Shown: in pieces, positions 1 to 9,381 of the stretch
How the letters are laid out: each line of letters begins with the position of its first letter
Numbering within the stretch: position 1 is the first letter of the stretch
From: Rhodopseudomonas palustris
Lineage (GTDB): Bacteria; Pseudomonadota; Alphaproteobacteria; Rhizobiales; Xanthobacteraceae
NCBI RefSeq assembly: GCF_003591005.1
Contig: NZ_QYYD01000015.1
Span: forward strand, 62,001 to 126,000
Length of the DNA: 64,000 nucleotides
Reading direction: 5' to 3'
Position numbers and translations under genes: made by a program
The notes under the pieces: generated by a model
What the model was told of the DNA's origin: nothing
The model's database searches: none
What the model saw: the letters and a program-made list of their open reading frames with translations, nothing else

Positions 1-450
1 CTGCTGTTCGTCGCGCTCAATGCGGAGCGCGGCTTCTGGACGGTGATGATCGCGCATACCACGCTGACGATGTGCTTCGTCGCGGTGGTGGTGCAGTCGC
101 GCCTGCACGCGCTCGACCGCAGCGTCGAGGAGGCCGCGATGGACCTCGGCTGCGGCCCGGCCGAAGCCTTCCTGCGCGCCACCGTGCCGCTGATCTGGCC
201 GGCGATCGCTGCCGGCTGGATGCTGGCCTTCGCGCTGTCGCTCGACGACCTGGTTATCGCCAGCTTCACCACCGGGCCTGGCTCGGCGACGCTGCCGATC
301 CGGATCTATTCGGAAGTCAGGCTCGGCGTGAAGCCGCAGATCAACGCGATCTGCACGCTGATCGTCGCGGTGGTGACGGTGGCGATCGTGCTGGCGTCGC
401 TGGCGTCGAAACTGTCGAAGGCTCATGCGGAGAGTGCGGCGCCGATGTGA
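1..450 (+). CDS. ABC transporter permease, PotI/YdcV type (3' part)
   Basis: This is the C-terminal part of an inner-membrane permease of a spermidine/putrescine-type ABC importer; its 5' end lies outside the window. The reading frame is open from base 1. The EAA loop that contacts the ATPase is visible (EEAAMDLGCGPAEAFLRATV), and hydrophobic membrane segments lie on both sides of it (around VPLIWPAIAAGWMLAFALSL and CTLIVAVVTVAIVLASLAS). The motif LSLDDLVIASFTTGPG is typical of PotI/PotC permeases. It converges on tsdA with about 30 bases between the stops. The substrate cannot be read from this fragment. Confidence 0.85.
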   Translation: MLFVALNAERGFWTVMIAHTTLTMCFVAVVVQSRLHALDRSVEEAAMDLGCGPAEAFLRATVPLIWPAIAAGWMLAFALSLDDLVIASFTTGPGSATLPIRIYSEVRLGVKPQINAICTLIVAVVTVAIVLASLASKLSKAHAESAAPM

Positions 451-480
451 GGCGCCTGCCGCCGTCTTCGGGGCGCGGGC

Positions 481-1467
481 TTACCGTCCGACCGTGCCTG
501 AAAGCGGCGAATTCTCACCCAGCGTGACGCCATTGACGGTCCGACCGTACATCTCGAACGGCGAGTTGTGATACCTTCGGCGCGTCTCCGCGACCGAGCC
601 GATGAAGCGCGGATCCTGCGGCCGCTCCTGGCTGTTGATATAGGTCGCGACGTCCCACGCCTCGCGATCGGAAAGCGTGTTGCCCTGGCTGAGAGGCATG
701 TTGGCTTTGATGAAGCCGGCCGCGTTGGTGATCGAACTCATGCCCGCGCCCCAATTGTAGGAGCGTGGTCCCCATAGCGGCGGAAACACCGTCTGGCCGC
801 TCGCCGACCTTTGACCCTGGCCATCGGCGCCGTGACACGTCGCGCATCGCGAGGTGTAGACCTGCTGGCCATTGACCGCGTCGAGCGCATCGGGTGGCGG
901 CAGCTTCAAGAAGCCCTGGCCTGGCAGCTTCTCTCCGGTCGGCGCACCCTTGGCCAACGCGAAGGCGTAGCTCTCGAGCGCGACCAGCACCTTGTCGCCG
1001 AGTTCGGGCGCCTTTCCGTTCATACTGAAGCGAAAGCAGCCCTGCAGCCGTTCGGCGAACGTATTGACGTGCTGGTCCTTGGATCGGTACGCCGGGTAGA
1101 TCACATAGGCTGCCCACATTGGCGCCGCGTGCGCGAGCCGGCCGCGATCGAGGTGACAATTTGCGCAGCGCAGATCATTGCCGACGAACTCACCCGCATG
1201 CGCCTTGGTGTCCGTGAAGATTGCCTCGCCGAGCTTGACCATCTCGCCGAATTCTCCAGTCGGAAGGTCGTTCTCCAGGGTCGGTACGAACTGCGCGGGC
1301 GAGGGGCGCGCGGTCGCGGTGTTGTTGCCACCGTCCTGGGAGCCAGCGGCTGGTTTCATGGCTTGCGTTGACGACACGAGGTCCGCGCCGCGCGGCAGCG
1401 AATAGCCGATCAGTCCCGCAAGTCCGAGCAGGATCACTCCGACCACCCAGGTGCCAAGGTCTTTCAT
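481..1467 (-). CDS. tsdA: Thiosulfate dehydrogenase TsdA-like di-haem cytochrome c
   Basis: Probable periplasmic TsdA, which oxidises two thiosulfate to tetrathionate or runs the reverse reaction. With the ATG at 1467 the protein has 328 residues and begins with a hydrophobic signal or anchor (about residues 7-24). Haem motifs are CANCH (101-105) and CATCH (208-212). The TsdA hallmark Cys, axial ligand of haem 1, is present as Cys144 in ERLQGC, 43 residues after the first haem Cys, the spacing known in Allochromatium TsdA. Met257 in KANMP is a likely haem 2 ligand. The frame extends upstream into tsdB, but the ATG lies 2 bases after the tsdB stop, so 1467 is the natural start. The two genes form an operon. 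Confidence 0.82.
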   Translation of the reverse strand: MKDLGTWVVGVILLGLAGLIGYSLPRGADLVSSTQAMKPAAGSQDGGNNTATARPSPAQFVPTLENDLPTGEFGEMVKLGEAIFTDTKAHAGEFVGNDLRCANCHLDRGRLAHAAPMWAAYVIYPAYRSKDQHVNTFAERLQGCFRFSMNGKAPELGDKVLVALESYAFALAKGAPTGEKLPGQGFLKLPPPDALDAVNGQQVYTSRCATCHGADGQGQRSASGQTVFPPLWGPRSYNWGAGMSSITNAAGFIKANMPLSQGNTLSDREAWDVATYINSQERPQDPRFIGSVAETRRRYHNSPFEMYGRTVNGVTLGENSPLSGTVGR

Positions 1468-1469
1468 GA

Positions 1470-2135
1470 TCAGTCTTTCTTTCCGGCGGTGATGGAAAGC
1501 TTGGCGTAATAGCTTGCGACCGCCTTGATATCGGCTTCGTCCAGCTTGCTGGCGATGCCGGTCATCAGATGCAGCGCATCGTTCTGTCGCGTGGCGCTGC
1601 GGAACGCGGTGAGTTGATTCTCGATGTACTTCGCCGATTGGCCTGCGAGACGCGGAAAGCCGGCGCCGACGCCTTCGCCTTGCGGTCCGTGGCACTGGTT
1701 GCAGGCCGGAAGTCCGTTTGCCCAGACCCCGATCGTGGCGAGGTCGCGGCCCCGGGTTGCAGCGAGTTCAGAGTTGGCGGCCTGGTCTATTGCCGGCGGC
1801 GCCGACTGGCTTGCGTAGTACGCGGCGACGGCTTGCCGCTCCTCGGGCGACAGGCCCTTCGCGACCGGCGACATTACCTCGCTGGAGCGGCTGCTGTCCG
1901 CGAAGCTGTTCAATTGATGAACGAGATAGCCGGCATTGAGACCGGACAGCCTGGGATAGCCATCAGCCGGAAGGCCTTCGCCCTTCTGGCCGTGACACGA
2001 GGCGCAAGCGGGCGCACCCGAGCTGCCGTTGGTTACGATCGACGAGCCATCGGCCGTGTGTCCCGGGGCAATCGGTGCCAGCACCGACGCCGAGAGGATC
2101 GCGGCCAGCACCACACCCCCATGACATCCAGCCAT
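1470..2135 (-). CDS. tsdB: Di-haem cytochrome c4-like protein, probable TsdB
   Basis: A periplasmic c4-type cytochrome that probably carries electrons to or from TsdA. With the ATG at 2135 it has 221 residues: a Sec signal peptide ending near GHTA, then two homologous cytochrome domains with CASCH (44-48) and CNQCH (145-149). Each domain has a PRLSG or PRLAG segment and a later Met (VMSP and LMTG) suited as axial ligand. A TTG 54 bases upstream is a possible longer start, but it adds an Arg-rich stretch and has no good ribosome site. The stop is 2 bases from tsdA. TsdB is known as an electron partner of TsdA, in some bacteria as a fusion. That this pair works on thiosulfate is inferred. Confidence 0.7.
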   Translation of the reverse strand: MAGCHGGVVLAAILSASVLAPIAPGHTADGSSIVTNGSSGAPACASCHGQKGEGLPADGYPRLSGLNAGYLVHQLNSFADSSRSSEVMSPVAKGLSPEERQAVAAYYASQSAPPAIDQAANSELAATRGRDLATIGVWANGLPACNQCHGPQGEGVGAGFPRLAGQSAKYIENQLTAFRSATRQNDALHLMTGIASKLDEADIKAVASYYAKLSITAGKKD

Positions 2136-2318
2136 GCGCGCGCTTCCCCGGTTTGCTCTTTGTCGCTTGGCAGACGCTGGTGTTCTCAACGCCGTCTCAG
2201 GCGCAGAGGAGTTATACGCTCACATCTTACGGCATTTTCGTTGTCGAAACGTAACGGCGCGATCGCCTGCTGGGCAACACGGCAGACATTGCGCAGGACG
2301 GCCGTCTCGGACGACTGA

Positions 2319-4274
2319 TCAGTTCGCTTTGGGGGGCGCCGCCGGCGCTGTCGATGGCGGCTCGGCGCCCGCGTCCGGCTCGCTCTTGCGGCCGCCGCCG
2401 GTGATGCGTTCTAGCACCGAGCGAACCGCGTCGCGGGTTTTCTTGTCCTTCACCGCGTCGAGCAGCGGGGCGGAGGCGGGGGAGCGGCGGATCAGGCTTT
2501 CCGGATCGGGGAAGATCAGGGGATCGTCCCATGGGCCTTCGACGATGAACGGCAGCTCGAAGCCGGCCGCGGCGCCGCCGCCGTTGGCGAGGCTGGCGAC
2601 GCCCTTGAGGTCGTATTCGCGCGACGGCACCGAGGCGGTGCCGGTCAGCGAGATTTTCGCGGTCGGGCCATCGATCCGGATGTCGTCGGCGGTGGCGACG
2701 CCGTCGCGGAACCGCACCGCGACGTTGAGGGTGGTGAACGGCGTCTTGCCGTTGCGGAAATTGCCGCCGCCGGACAGCGGCCGGCGCTCCAGCCGCTTCA
2801 GCAATTGCTCGACATTGAAGCCGGTGATGGCGCCGTCATGGCCGGTCAGCAGCGCCGAGCCGTCGAGCGACTGCGCCAGGCCGAACGGGCTGGAGCCCGA
2901 AGCTTCCAGCGAGATACCGAGATTGCCGCGGCCCGACAGATTGCGCACGCCGAGCAGGTCGGAGGCGCAGGCTTCGAGATCGACGTCTCTGAACTGGAAC
3001 TGGGTCTTGATGTTGGCGATGTTGTCGCGCCGCGACACGCCGAGCGTGCCCTGCACGATGCCGCCATAAACCTGCGCCTCGCCGACGCTGAGCGCCAGCG
3101 CGCCGCCGCGCAGATTGGCGCTGAGCGCGGTGCGGCCCAGCGTCGAGGAGCCGAGCAACACCTTGGCGGCCGACAGCCGCACGTCGAGATCGATCGGGTT
3201 GCTGGAGCCGAGATCGAACAGCTGCCGGTTCCAGTCGCGGGCGCCGCTGGCCAGCAGCCGGACCGTGGAGATGTAGGGCGTGGCGTCGATCGAACCGGCC
3301 GCGAGCGTCGCCTGCAGGCCCTGGTGGCCGCCGGCGATGGTGTAGGTCATCACGCCTTCGGCGACGTTCTTATCGAGTTCGATATTGACGTTGGTCAGCG
3401 CCACCGAAGGCCCGATCAGGCTAGCGCGCGCCTTCATGGCGAAGCGGCCGAAACCGCCGGCGCCGGGCGGCTCCTGGCCGGCCCAGCGCAGCGCGTTGCG
3501 CAGCGAGGCGCTGTCGGCCGACAGCGTGCCTTCCAGCACCAGGCTGGATTTGTTGGCGATCGCGCCGTCGAAGGCGAGCTTCATCGGCGGGCCGGCGAGC
3601 CGCAGCTTGAGGCCGGAGCGATCGCCCGCCAGCGCCGCGATGAAATCGTTGACGCTAATGCTGCCGTCGAGCCGCTCGCCGCGCCAGTCGAACTGGCCGG
3701 CGGCCGCGAAGGTGCGCGAGATCGACGGCCACGCCAGCGCCAGATCGATGTCGCTGACGCGTTCGAGGATCGCGCTGGCGTCGTCGCGATAGCTCAGCGT
3801 GCCGTCCTGCAGCCGGATTTCGGAGAACGACACCTGGTCGTCGAGCCCGGGCTTCATCGTCCGCGTCAGGCTCTTGATGAAGGGCGTCCAGTTGCTGCCG
3901 CCGTCGGCATCGCGGATCACCCGGATGGTCGGCTGCATCAGCGCGATGTCGGCGATTTCGAAGCGGCGCAGCAGCAGCGGCAATAATCGCAGATTGGCGG
4001 TGAGCGTCTCGACGCTGAGCGCGGAGTCCTCGCTGCTATCGCCGCTGCCCTTCAGCCGCACCGCGTTGAAGGTCACGTAGCTGCGCGGAAACACCGCAAC
4101 GTCGATATCGCCATCGACCGCGAGATCGAGACCGGTGGCGGCGCGCAGCTGCGCCTCGACGGCCTGGCGCATCGAGCCACGGTCGATCAGCAGCGACAGC
4201 AGCAGCGCGCCGATCACCACGATGGCGATCAGCGCCGCCACCGAGATGCCGAGGCGCTTGATTCCTTGGGCCAT
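2319..4274 (-). CDS. AsmA family protein
   Basis: A large envelope protein of the AsmA/YhdP group, thought to act in outer-membrane lipid transport or assembly. The 651 residues start with one transmembrane helix (about residues 8-32). The N-terminal AsmA domain follows (conserved stretch DLAVDGDIDVAVFPRSYVTF), and the C-terminal AsmA-like part ends before a low-complexity tail rich in Pro and Ala. The ATG at 4274 is preferred to the TTG two codons earlier; neither has a clear ribosome site. It is divergent from scoA with about 200 bases between. It lies upstream of tsdB on the same strand, but a gap of about 180 bases argues against one operon. Confidence 0.85.
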   Translation of the reverse strand: MAQGIKRLGISVAALIAIVVIGALLLSLLIDRGSMRQAVEAQLRAATGLDLAVDGDIDVAVFPRSYVTFNAVRLKGSGDSSEDSALSVETLTANLRLLPLLLRRFEIADIALMQPTIRVIRDADGGSNWTPFIKSLTRTMKPGLDDQVSFSEIRLQDGTLSYRDDASAILERVSDIDLALAWPSISRTFAAAGQFDWRGERLDGSISVNDFIAALAGDRSGLKLRLAGPPMKLAFDGAIANKSSLVLEGTLSADSASLRNALRWAGQEPPGAGGFGRFAMKARASLIGPSVALTNVNIELDKNVAEGVMTYTIAGGHQGLQATLAAGSIDATPYISTVRLLASGARDWNRQLFDLGSSNPIDLDVRLSAAKVLLGSSTLGRTALSANLRGGALALSVGEAQVYGGIVQGTLGVSRRDNIANIKTQFQFRDVDLEACASDLLGVRNLSGRGNLGISLEASGSSPFGLAQSLDGSALLTGHDGAITGFNVEQLLKRLERRPLSGGGNFRNGKTPFTTLNVAVRFRDGVATADDIRIDGPTAKISLTGTASVPSREYDLKGVASLANGGGAAAGFELPFIVEGPWDDPLIFPDPESLIRRSPASAPLLDAVKDKKTRDAVRSVLERITGGGRKSEPDAGAEPPSTAPAAPPKAN

Positions 4275-4475
4275 CGCCAATGACTATCCGGATCGATCTA
4301 TGGGCGTGTTGAGGGATGGGCCCCCGCCGGCCCTCGGTCGGCCGGCAACTTGATCGGTTTTCTTGTCTGATTCAAGGCCTTCCGGGCCGCAGCCTGTGGG
4401 CGCAATTGACGGCCTGCGCGGTTTTTGCTGAATAGACCCACTCGCAGAACAGCCCCTCTGACCAGGTCCCTGTCC

Positions 4476-5192
4476 ATGAAAAAGGTTTATCCCGACGCCG
4501 AAGCGGCCCTGGCCGGAATCCTGCGCGACGGCATGATGGTTATGTCCGGCGGTTTCGGGCTGTGCGGCATCGCCGAGACGCTGTCCGACGCGCTGCGCGA
4601 GTCCGGCGTCAAGGGCCTCACCGTCGTCTCCAACAATGCCGGGGTCGACGGCATCGGCCTCAGCCGACTGCTGGAAACGCGGCAGATCAAGAAGATGATT
4701 TCGTCCTATGTGGGCGAGAACAAGCTGTTCGCGCAGCAATATCTGGCCGGCGAACTCGAACTCGAATTCTGCCCGCAGGGCACGCTGGCCGAGCGCATTC
4801 GCGCCGGCGGCGCCGGCATTCCGGCGTTCTTCACCAAGACCGGCGTCGGCACGCTGGTGGCGGAAGGCAAGGAAGTGCGCGAGTTTGACGGCGAGAAGTA
4901 CGTGATGGAGCGCGGCCTGTTCGGCGACATCGCGATCGTGCACGCCTGGAAGGGCGACACCGCCGGCAACCTCGTGTACCGAAAGACCGCGCGCAACTTC
5001 AATCCGATGATGGCCACCGCGGCGAAGATCACCATCGCCGAGGTCGAGCATCTGGTGCCGGCCGGCGAGATCGATCCCGATCATATCCACACGCCGGGCA
5101 TCTTCGTCCAGCGCATCATCGAAGTCGGCACTGCCAAGAAACACATCGAGCAGCGCACCACGCGCAAGCGCCCCGAAACCGCGGCGAGCTGA
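4476..5192 (+). CDS. scoA: Succinyl-CoA:3-ketoacid CoA-transferase subunit A
   Basis: The alpha subunit of the cytoplasmic enzyme that moves CoA from succinyl-CoA to acetoacetate or a related 3-oxoacid, used in ketone body and PHB-derived acetoacetate use. The 238 residues match the usual length. The glycine-rich CoA-binding segment is seen early ([14 protein letters not shown]), and later [19 protein letters not shown] and [10 protein letters not shown] are typical of ScoA. The ATG at 4476 is chosen because the upstream in-frame stretch (to 4425) has no similarity to the family. It is followed after 11 bases by scoB. A 3-oxoadipate CoA-transferase (PcaI) is the main alternative; I see no other aromatic-degradation genes nearby. 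Confidence 0.9.
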   Translation: MKKVYPDAEAALAGILRDGMMVMSGGFGLCGIAETLSDALRESGVKGLTVVSNNAGVDGIGLSRLLETRQIKKMISSYVGENKLFAQQYLAGELELEFCPQGTLAERIRAGGAGIPAFFTKTGVGTLVAEGKEVREFDGEKYVMERGLFGDIAIVHAWKGDTAGNLVYRKTARNFNPMMATAAKITIAEVEHLVPAGEIDPDHIHTPGIFVQRIIEVGTAKKHIEQRTTRKRPETAAS

Positions 5193-5203
5193 GGAGAAGT
5201 CTG

Positions 5204-5854
5204 ATGGCCTGGACCCGCGAACAGATGGCGGCGCGCGCCGCCAAGGAATTGCGCGACGGTTTCTACGTCAATCTCGGCATCGGCATTCCGACGCTGGTGT
5301 CGAACTACATCCCCGACGGCGTCGACGTGGTGCTGCAGAGCGAGAACGGCATGCTCGGCATGGGCCCGTTCCCCTATGAGGGCGACGAGGATCCGGATCT
5401 GATCAACGCCGGCAAGCAGACCGTCACCGAGCTGCCGTCGACCAGCTACTTCTCCTCGGCCGATTCCTTCGCGATGGTCCGCGGCGGCCACATCGATTTG
5501 TCGATCCTCGGCGCCATGCAGGTCGCCCAGAATGGCGACCTCGCCAACTGGATGATCCCCGGCAAGATGGTCAAGGGCATGGGCGGCGCAATGGATCTGG
5601 TCGCCGGCGTCAAGCGCGTCATCGTGGTGATGGAGCATTCCGCCAAGGACGGCCCGAAGCTGCTGAAGAGCTGCAACCTGCCGCTGACCGGCGAGCGCGT
5701 CGTCGACATGGTGGTCACCGATCTCGCCGTGTTCACCATCGACAAGCACGGCAATGACGGCATGGCGCTGATCGAACTCGCCGACGGCGTCACCCTCGAC
5801 GAGGTCAAGGCGAAGACCGAAGCCGATTTTCGGGTGGCGCTCAAGAACGCGTAG
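5204..5854 (+). CDS. scoB: Succinyl-CoA:3-ketoacid CoA-transferase subunit B
   Basis: The beta subunit, 216 residues, carrying the catalytic glutamate that forms the covalent glutamyl-CoA intermediate. This is the Glu in [12 protein letters not shown] (about residue 46). [15 protein letters not shown] and the [14 protein letters not shown] segment are further family signatures. The ATG has a ribosome site (GAGGAG) in the 11-base gap after scoA, so the two are co-transcribed and form the usual heteromer. Downstream is a palindromic repeat rather than a gene of the same pathway. Confidence 0.92.
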   Translation: MAWTREQMAARAAKELRDGFYVNLGIGIPTLVSNYIPDGVDVVLQSENGMLGMGPFPYEGDEDPDLINAGKQTVTELPSTSYFSSADSFAMVRGGHIDLSILGAMQVAQNGDLANWMIPGKMVKGMGGAMDLVAGVKRVIVVMEHSAKDGPKLLKSCNLPLTGERVVDMVVTDLAVFTIDKHGNDGMALIELADGVTLDEVKAKTEADFRVALKNA

Positions 5855-6185
5855 TTGGTGACTTAGATGTAGGGTGGGCAAAGGCGCGCAGCGCCGTGCC
5901 ACGCGACGATCGGTTGCCGCGAATGCGCCCTTTGAGATCAGGCACTTTCGTCTCCACCCGTCATGCCCGGCCTTGTGCCGGGCATCCACGCCTTGCTGAC
6001 GGAAACGCACGAAAGGCGTGGATGGCCGGGACAAGCCCGGCCATGACGGATTCATCAGCGAAATCGAACGGCCGGACCGGACGCGGATCGTCTGCCGTAT
6101 CGGATTGAGATTTGCAGGTTCGCGGCCACAGCGCAGCGGAAACGCGTCATCATCGTTTCCCTGCTCCTCCATCCGATGAGGTCGC
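5855..6185. repeat. Intergenic palindromic element (arms 5958-5994 and 6013-6049)
   Basis: This 331-base gap holds no gene that I can support. Its centre is a long imperfect palindrome: the 37-base arm beginning CCGTCATGCCCGG at 5958 pairs with the arm ending CCGGCCATGACGG at 6049, and several mismatches are compensatory, so an RNA copy would fold into a long hairpin. Just before it, near 5871-5901, is a second short repeat (AGGGTGGGCAAAGGCGC). Elements like these are frequent between genes in Rhodopseudomonas and Bradyrhizobium. It may end or stabilise scoAB mRNA, but no T run is present. Confidence 0.8.
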
Positions 6186-7100
6186 GTGCGCTTTCTGACT
6201 CTGCGTTACTTCAACGAGGTCGCCAAGCTCGGCTCGATCCGCAAGGCGGCCGATCGGCTGCACGTCGCGCCCTCCGCGGTCAGCCGGCAGATCGCGCAGC
6301 TCGAGCATGAACTCGACGCCGTGCTGTTCGAGCGCTCCAAGGTCGGCGTGCAACTGACCCCGGCCGGCGAAGTGCTGGCGCGGCAGAGCACCCGGATCTT
6401 TCGCGACCTCGACCGCGCCCGCAATGAGATCGATGACCTGCGCGGCCTGCGCCGCGGCGAGGTGTCGCTGTTCGTGATCGAAGGGCTGGTGTCCGGGCTG
6501 CTGCCGGATCTGCTCGCCAACTTCCACCATCGCTATCCGGCCGTCAGCTTTCGTATCCAGACCGGCTCGACGGATCGCATCATCGAGGCGCTACTCGAAG
6601 ATGAGGCGGATATCGGCATCACTTTCAACGCGACGCCGCGGCCGGAGATCGAAGTGATCGCCGAGCATATCGAGCCGATCGCCTGCCTGGTGGCGCCTAC
6701 GCATCAATTCGCCAACCGCACCTCGCTGACACTCGACGATATCTGCACCCAGACCATCGCGCTGCCCGAGCATAGTTTCGGCCTGCGCCAGGTGTTCGAG
6801 CGCGCGATCGCCAAGCGCCAACGCACCCCCCAGGTGCTGGTGACCACCAATTCGCTGGAGCTCACCAAGCGGATGGCCGCGACCGGGCAGGTGATCGCCT
6901 TCATGCCGGCGCTGACGGTGATCACCGAGCTGCATTCCGACGCGCTGCGGGCGATCCCGATCGCCGATCCGGCCTTCGCCGCGGCCCGCTCCAGCATCAG
7001 CGTGCACCGCGACCGGCCGCTGCCGCACGCGCCGCAGGAGTTTCTCAAGGCGCTGGCGGACGCCATCCGTGGCCTGTCGAAGCGAAAGAAGCCCGGCTGA
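6186..7100 (+). CDS. LysR-type regulator, probable controller of the rut/ABC operon
   Basis: A 304-residue LysR-family transcription factor with an N-terminal winged helix-turn-helix (residues about 3-60, motif GSIRKAADRLHVAPSAVSRQ) and a periplasmic-binding-protein-like effector domain. It starts with GTG at 6186. The next gene on the same strand starts about 100 bases later and opens the ABC/rut operon, and the gap has a dyad with T-N11-A spacing (7107-7119). I infer that it regulates this operon; the ligand may be a pyrimidine or a breakdown product. Its helix-turn-helix resembles the GcvA/CysL branch only loosely. Confidence 0.88.
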   Translation: MRFLTLRYFNEVAKLGSIRKAADRLHVAPSAVSRQIAQLEHELDAVLFERSKVGVQLTPAGEVLARQSTRIFRDLDRARNEIDDLRGLRRGEVSLFVIEGLVSGLLPDLLANFHHRYPAVSFRIQTGSTDRIIEALLEDEADIGITFNATPRPEIEVIAEHIEPIACLVAPTHQFANRTSLTLDDICTQTIALPEHSFGLRQVFERAIAKRQRTPQVLVTTNSLELTKRMAATGQVIAFMPALTVITELHSDALRAIPIADPAFAAARSSISVHRDRPLPHAPQEFLKALADAIRGLSKRKKPG

Positions 7101-7106
7101 GGGTGT

Positions 7107-7119
7107 TGCCTTTTTGGCA
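7107..7119. promoter_or_regulatory. Candidate LysR-type operator (T-N11-A dyad)
   Basis: The dyad TGCC-TTTTT-GGCA has exactly 11 bases between its outer T and A, the classic LysR box geometry. It lies just after the lysR stop and about 85 bases before the start of the ABC operon. Its T-rich centre could also be part of a weak terminator, so the call is tentative. Confidence 0.4.
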
Positions 7120-7203
7120 GCATCGCATGACTGATTCTCGACTTTTCGGAACAGCTTCTCCGTCCTTAGTCTGGCGGCCACAGGCCCCAACGGAGGACGC
7201 GTC

Positions 7204-8262
7204 GTGAAATCTGAGCGCACAGCCACCAAGCTTTACACCGGCGCCGCCTCGCGGCGGACCGTCCTGCTGGGGGCGAGCGCGGCCGCCATGGTCGCAGCCT
7301 TCGACCGGCTCGGCAGCCCCGCCGCCGCCCAGTCGCTGAAATCCATCAAGGTTTCCGAGGCGATCCACCTCGGCATGTATGTGTCGGTCTACGCCGCCAA
7401 GCACGGCGGCTTCTTCAAGAAGCACGGCCTCGACGTCGCCGTCAGCTCGGCCGGCGGCATCGCGCTGGCGCTGCCGGTGGTGCTGTCGGGCAATGCCAGC
7501 TTCGCCGTCACCGGCGCCGGCATGTCGGTCAACGCCGTCAACGAGGGCGCCAAGGTCAGCAACATCGCCAAGGTCGTCGGCGGCGTCGCGATGTGGGCGG
7601 TCGCCAAGCCCGGCACCAAGGTCGGCAACATCGCCGACTTCAAGGGCAAGACCATCGCCACGCTGCGCTTCCCATCCTCCACCATCCAGACCCCGACCTT
7701 CGCCATGAAGGACCGCGGCGGCTACGATCCGGAGGCCAGCGGCGTCAAATTCCTGCAGCTGCCGCAGGGCGCGCAGGCGCAGGCGGTGCTCGACGGCCGC
7801 GCCGAGTTCGCCACGATGTTCGAGTGGGACGTCTCGATCGCCAAGGAGAAATTCGGCCTCGAGCCGGTGTTCGCCTTCGCCGACATCATCGGCCCGTTGT
7901 CCTGGACCACCGCGATGACCCAGCGCGAGGTGATCGAAAAGGATCCGGCGATGGTGCAGGCGTTCTGCGACGCGCTGGCCGAAGCCCAGGCGGCGCTGCA
8001 GACCGACCGCGAGCTGTTCGTCAAAGCCTCGGTCGCCGAATTCCCGCAGGTCGGCGAATCGGTGATCCGCTCCGCGGCCGGCAACCTGCTCGACAACTCC
8101 GCCGCCATTCCGAAGAACCCGACCATCTCCAAAGCCGAGTGGGACGCCGACATGGCGTTCGAACTCGCCGGCGGCTCGATCAAGTCCGCACGGCCCTACG
8201 AGGAAATGGTCGACAACAGCTTCGCCGAAAAGGCGACCGCCAAGGTCGGCAAGGCCGGCTGA
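7204..8262 (+). CDS. ABC transporter substrate-binding protein, SsuA/NMT1 type, Tat-exported
   Basis: The 352-residue periplasmic binding protein of the ABC importer encoded at 9382 and 11038. The N-terminus has a twin-arginine signal (SRRTVLLG followed by a hydrophobic stretch, cleavage probably after AAAQ). The mature part follows the SsuA/TauA/NMT1 pattern, with [19 protein letters not shown] near its start and residues for small organic ligands. It starts with GTG at 7204, preceded by GGAGG. The operon context (rutB, rutC, rutD) suggests a pyrimidine, ureide or other nitrogen compound as substrate, rather than an alkanesulfonate. This is inference. Confidence 0.82.
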   Translation: MKSERTATKLYTGAASRRTVLLGASAAAMVAAFDRLGSPAAAQSLKSIKVSEAIHLGMYVSVYAAKHGGFFKKHGLDVAVSSAGGIALALPVVLSGNASFAVTGAGMSVNAVNEGAKVSNIAKVVGGVAMWAVAKPGTKVGNIADFKGKTIATLRFPSSTIQTPTFAMKDRGGYDPEASGVKFLQLPQGAQAQAVLDGRAEFATMFEWDVSIAKEKFGLEPVFAFADIIGPLSWTTAMTQREVIEKDPAMVQAFCDALAEAQAALQTDRELFVKASVAEFPQVGESVIRSAAGNLLDNSAAIPKNPTISKAEWDADMAFELAGGSIKSARPYEEMVDNSFAEKATAKVGKAG

Positions 8263-8276
8263 AGATCGAGAGCATC

Positions 8277-8963
8277 ATGTCCAAGCAATTGTCCGCCCGT
8301 CCCGAGGCCGTCGATCTCGACGCCGCCGCCACCGCGCTGATCGTCGTCGATATGCAGAACGGCTACTGCTCGCCGGGCGGTTACTTCTCGCATCTCGGCG
8401 TCGATCTGGCGCCGACCCAGAAAGTGATCCCGGCGATCGCGCGGCTGGTTGCGACCGCGCGTAGCGCCGGCATTCAGGTGATCTGGCTGCAAAACGGCTG
8501 GGATCCGGAGCTGAAGGAGGCCGGCGGGCCGCATTCGGTCAATCAGCGCAAGGGCAATTCGCTGAAGCTGATGCGCAGCCGCCCCGAGCTTGCCGGCAAG
8601 CTGCTGACGCGCGGCGGTTGGGACTACGAGCTGGTCAAGGAGCTGAAGCCGGAGCCGAATGATCTGGTGGTGCCGAAGCCGCGCTACAGCGGCTTCGCCG
8701 GCACCGCGCTCGACAGCCTGCTGCGCAGCCGGCGGATCGATACGCTTTTGGTGTGCGGCGTCGCCACCAATGTCTGCGTCGAATCCACCATCCGCGACGC
8801 GTTCTTCAAGGAGTACTTCCCGGTCCTGGTGCGCGACGCCTGCTATCAGGCCGGGCCGGAATTCTGCCAGCAGGCGACGATCTACAACGTCGAGAGCTTC
8901 TTCGGCTGGAGCTCGACCGTCGACGACGTCGCCCAGGCGCTCGCCTCCAGCATCGCCGCCTGA
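8277..8963 (+). CDS. rutB: Ureidoacrylate amidohydrolase RutB (isochorismatase-like)
   Basis: RutB hydrolyses (Z)-3-ureidoacrylate, the RutA product, to 3-aminoacrylate, CO2 and ammonia. The 228 residues carry the cysteine-hydrolase triad: Asp in [10 protein letters not shown], Lys in VPKPRYSGF and Cys in [12 protein letters not shown]. Long stretches match E. coli RutB as I recall it ([24 protein letters not shown]), so this is RutB rather than a generic nicotinamidase. The ATG lies 14 bases after the stop of the binding protein gene, and rutC follows after 29 bases, so all are one operon. Confidence 0.9.
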   Translation: MSKQLSARPEAVDLDAAATALIVVDMQNGYCSPGGYFSHLGVDLAPTQKVIPAIARLVATARSAGIQVIWLQNGWDPELKEAGGPHSVNQRKGNSLKLMRSRPELAGKLLTRGGWDYELVKELKPEPNDLVVPKPRYSGFAGTALDSLLRSRRIDTLLVCGVATNVCVESTIRDAFFKEYFPVLVRDACYQAGPEFCQQATIYNVESFFGWSSTVDDVAQALASSIAA

Positions 8964-8992
8964 TCCTCGCTTCCGACAACCAAGGAGTGTCT

Positions 8993-9379
8993 ATGCCGTT
9001 CGAAGTCATCATTCCGCCGGGCTCGCCGCCGCCGCTCGCGCCCTACAGCCCCGGCACCAAGGCCGGCGGTTTCATCTACGTGTCCGGCACGCTGGCGATC
9101 GGCCCCAAGGGCGAGACCGTCGGTGCCGGTGATGCCACCGCGCAGACCCGGTTCGTGCTGGAATCGATCAAGTCGGTGATCGAGGCCGGTGGCGGCACCA
9201 TGAAGGACGTGGTGTTCAACCAGATCTTCCTCAAGGATCTCGCCGACTACGCGGCGATGAATGCCGTCTACAAGGAGTACTTCCCGGAGACTCCGCCGGC
9301 GCGTTATTGCATCCAGACGCCGCTGGTGCGTCCGGAATTCCTCGTCGAAATCGCCACCACCGCTTACGTCGGAACCTGA
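8993..9379 (+). CDS. rutC: 3-aminoacrylate deaminase RutC (RidA family)
   Basis: A 128-residue RidA/YjgF-family protein. RutC speeds the deamination of 3-aminoacrylate to malonic semialdehyde in the Rut pathway. Family features are the N-terminal [19 protein letters not shown] and the C-terminal Arg-containing [18 protein letters not shown], in which the conserved Arg binds the substrate carboxylate; the extended PEFLVEI end is that of RutC. A good ribosome site (AAGGAG) precedes the ATG. The permease gene starts 2 bases after its stop, so translation is probably coupled. Confidence 0.88.
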   Translation: MPFEVIIPPGSPPPLAPYSPGTKAGGFIYVSGTLAIGPKGETVGAGDATAQTRFVLESIKSVIEAGGGTMKDVVFNQIFLKDLADYAAMNAVYKEYFPETPPARYCIQTPLVRPEFLVEIATTAYVGT

Positions 9380-9381
9380 CC

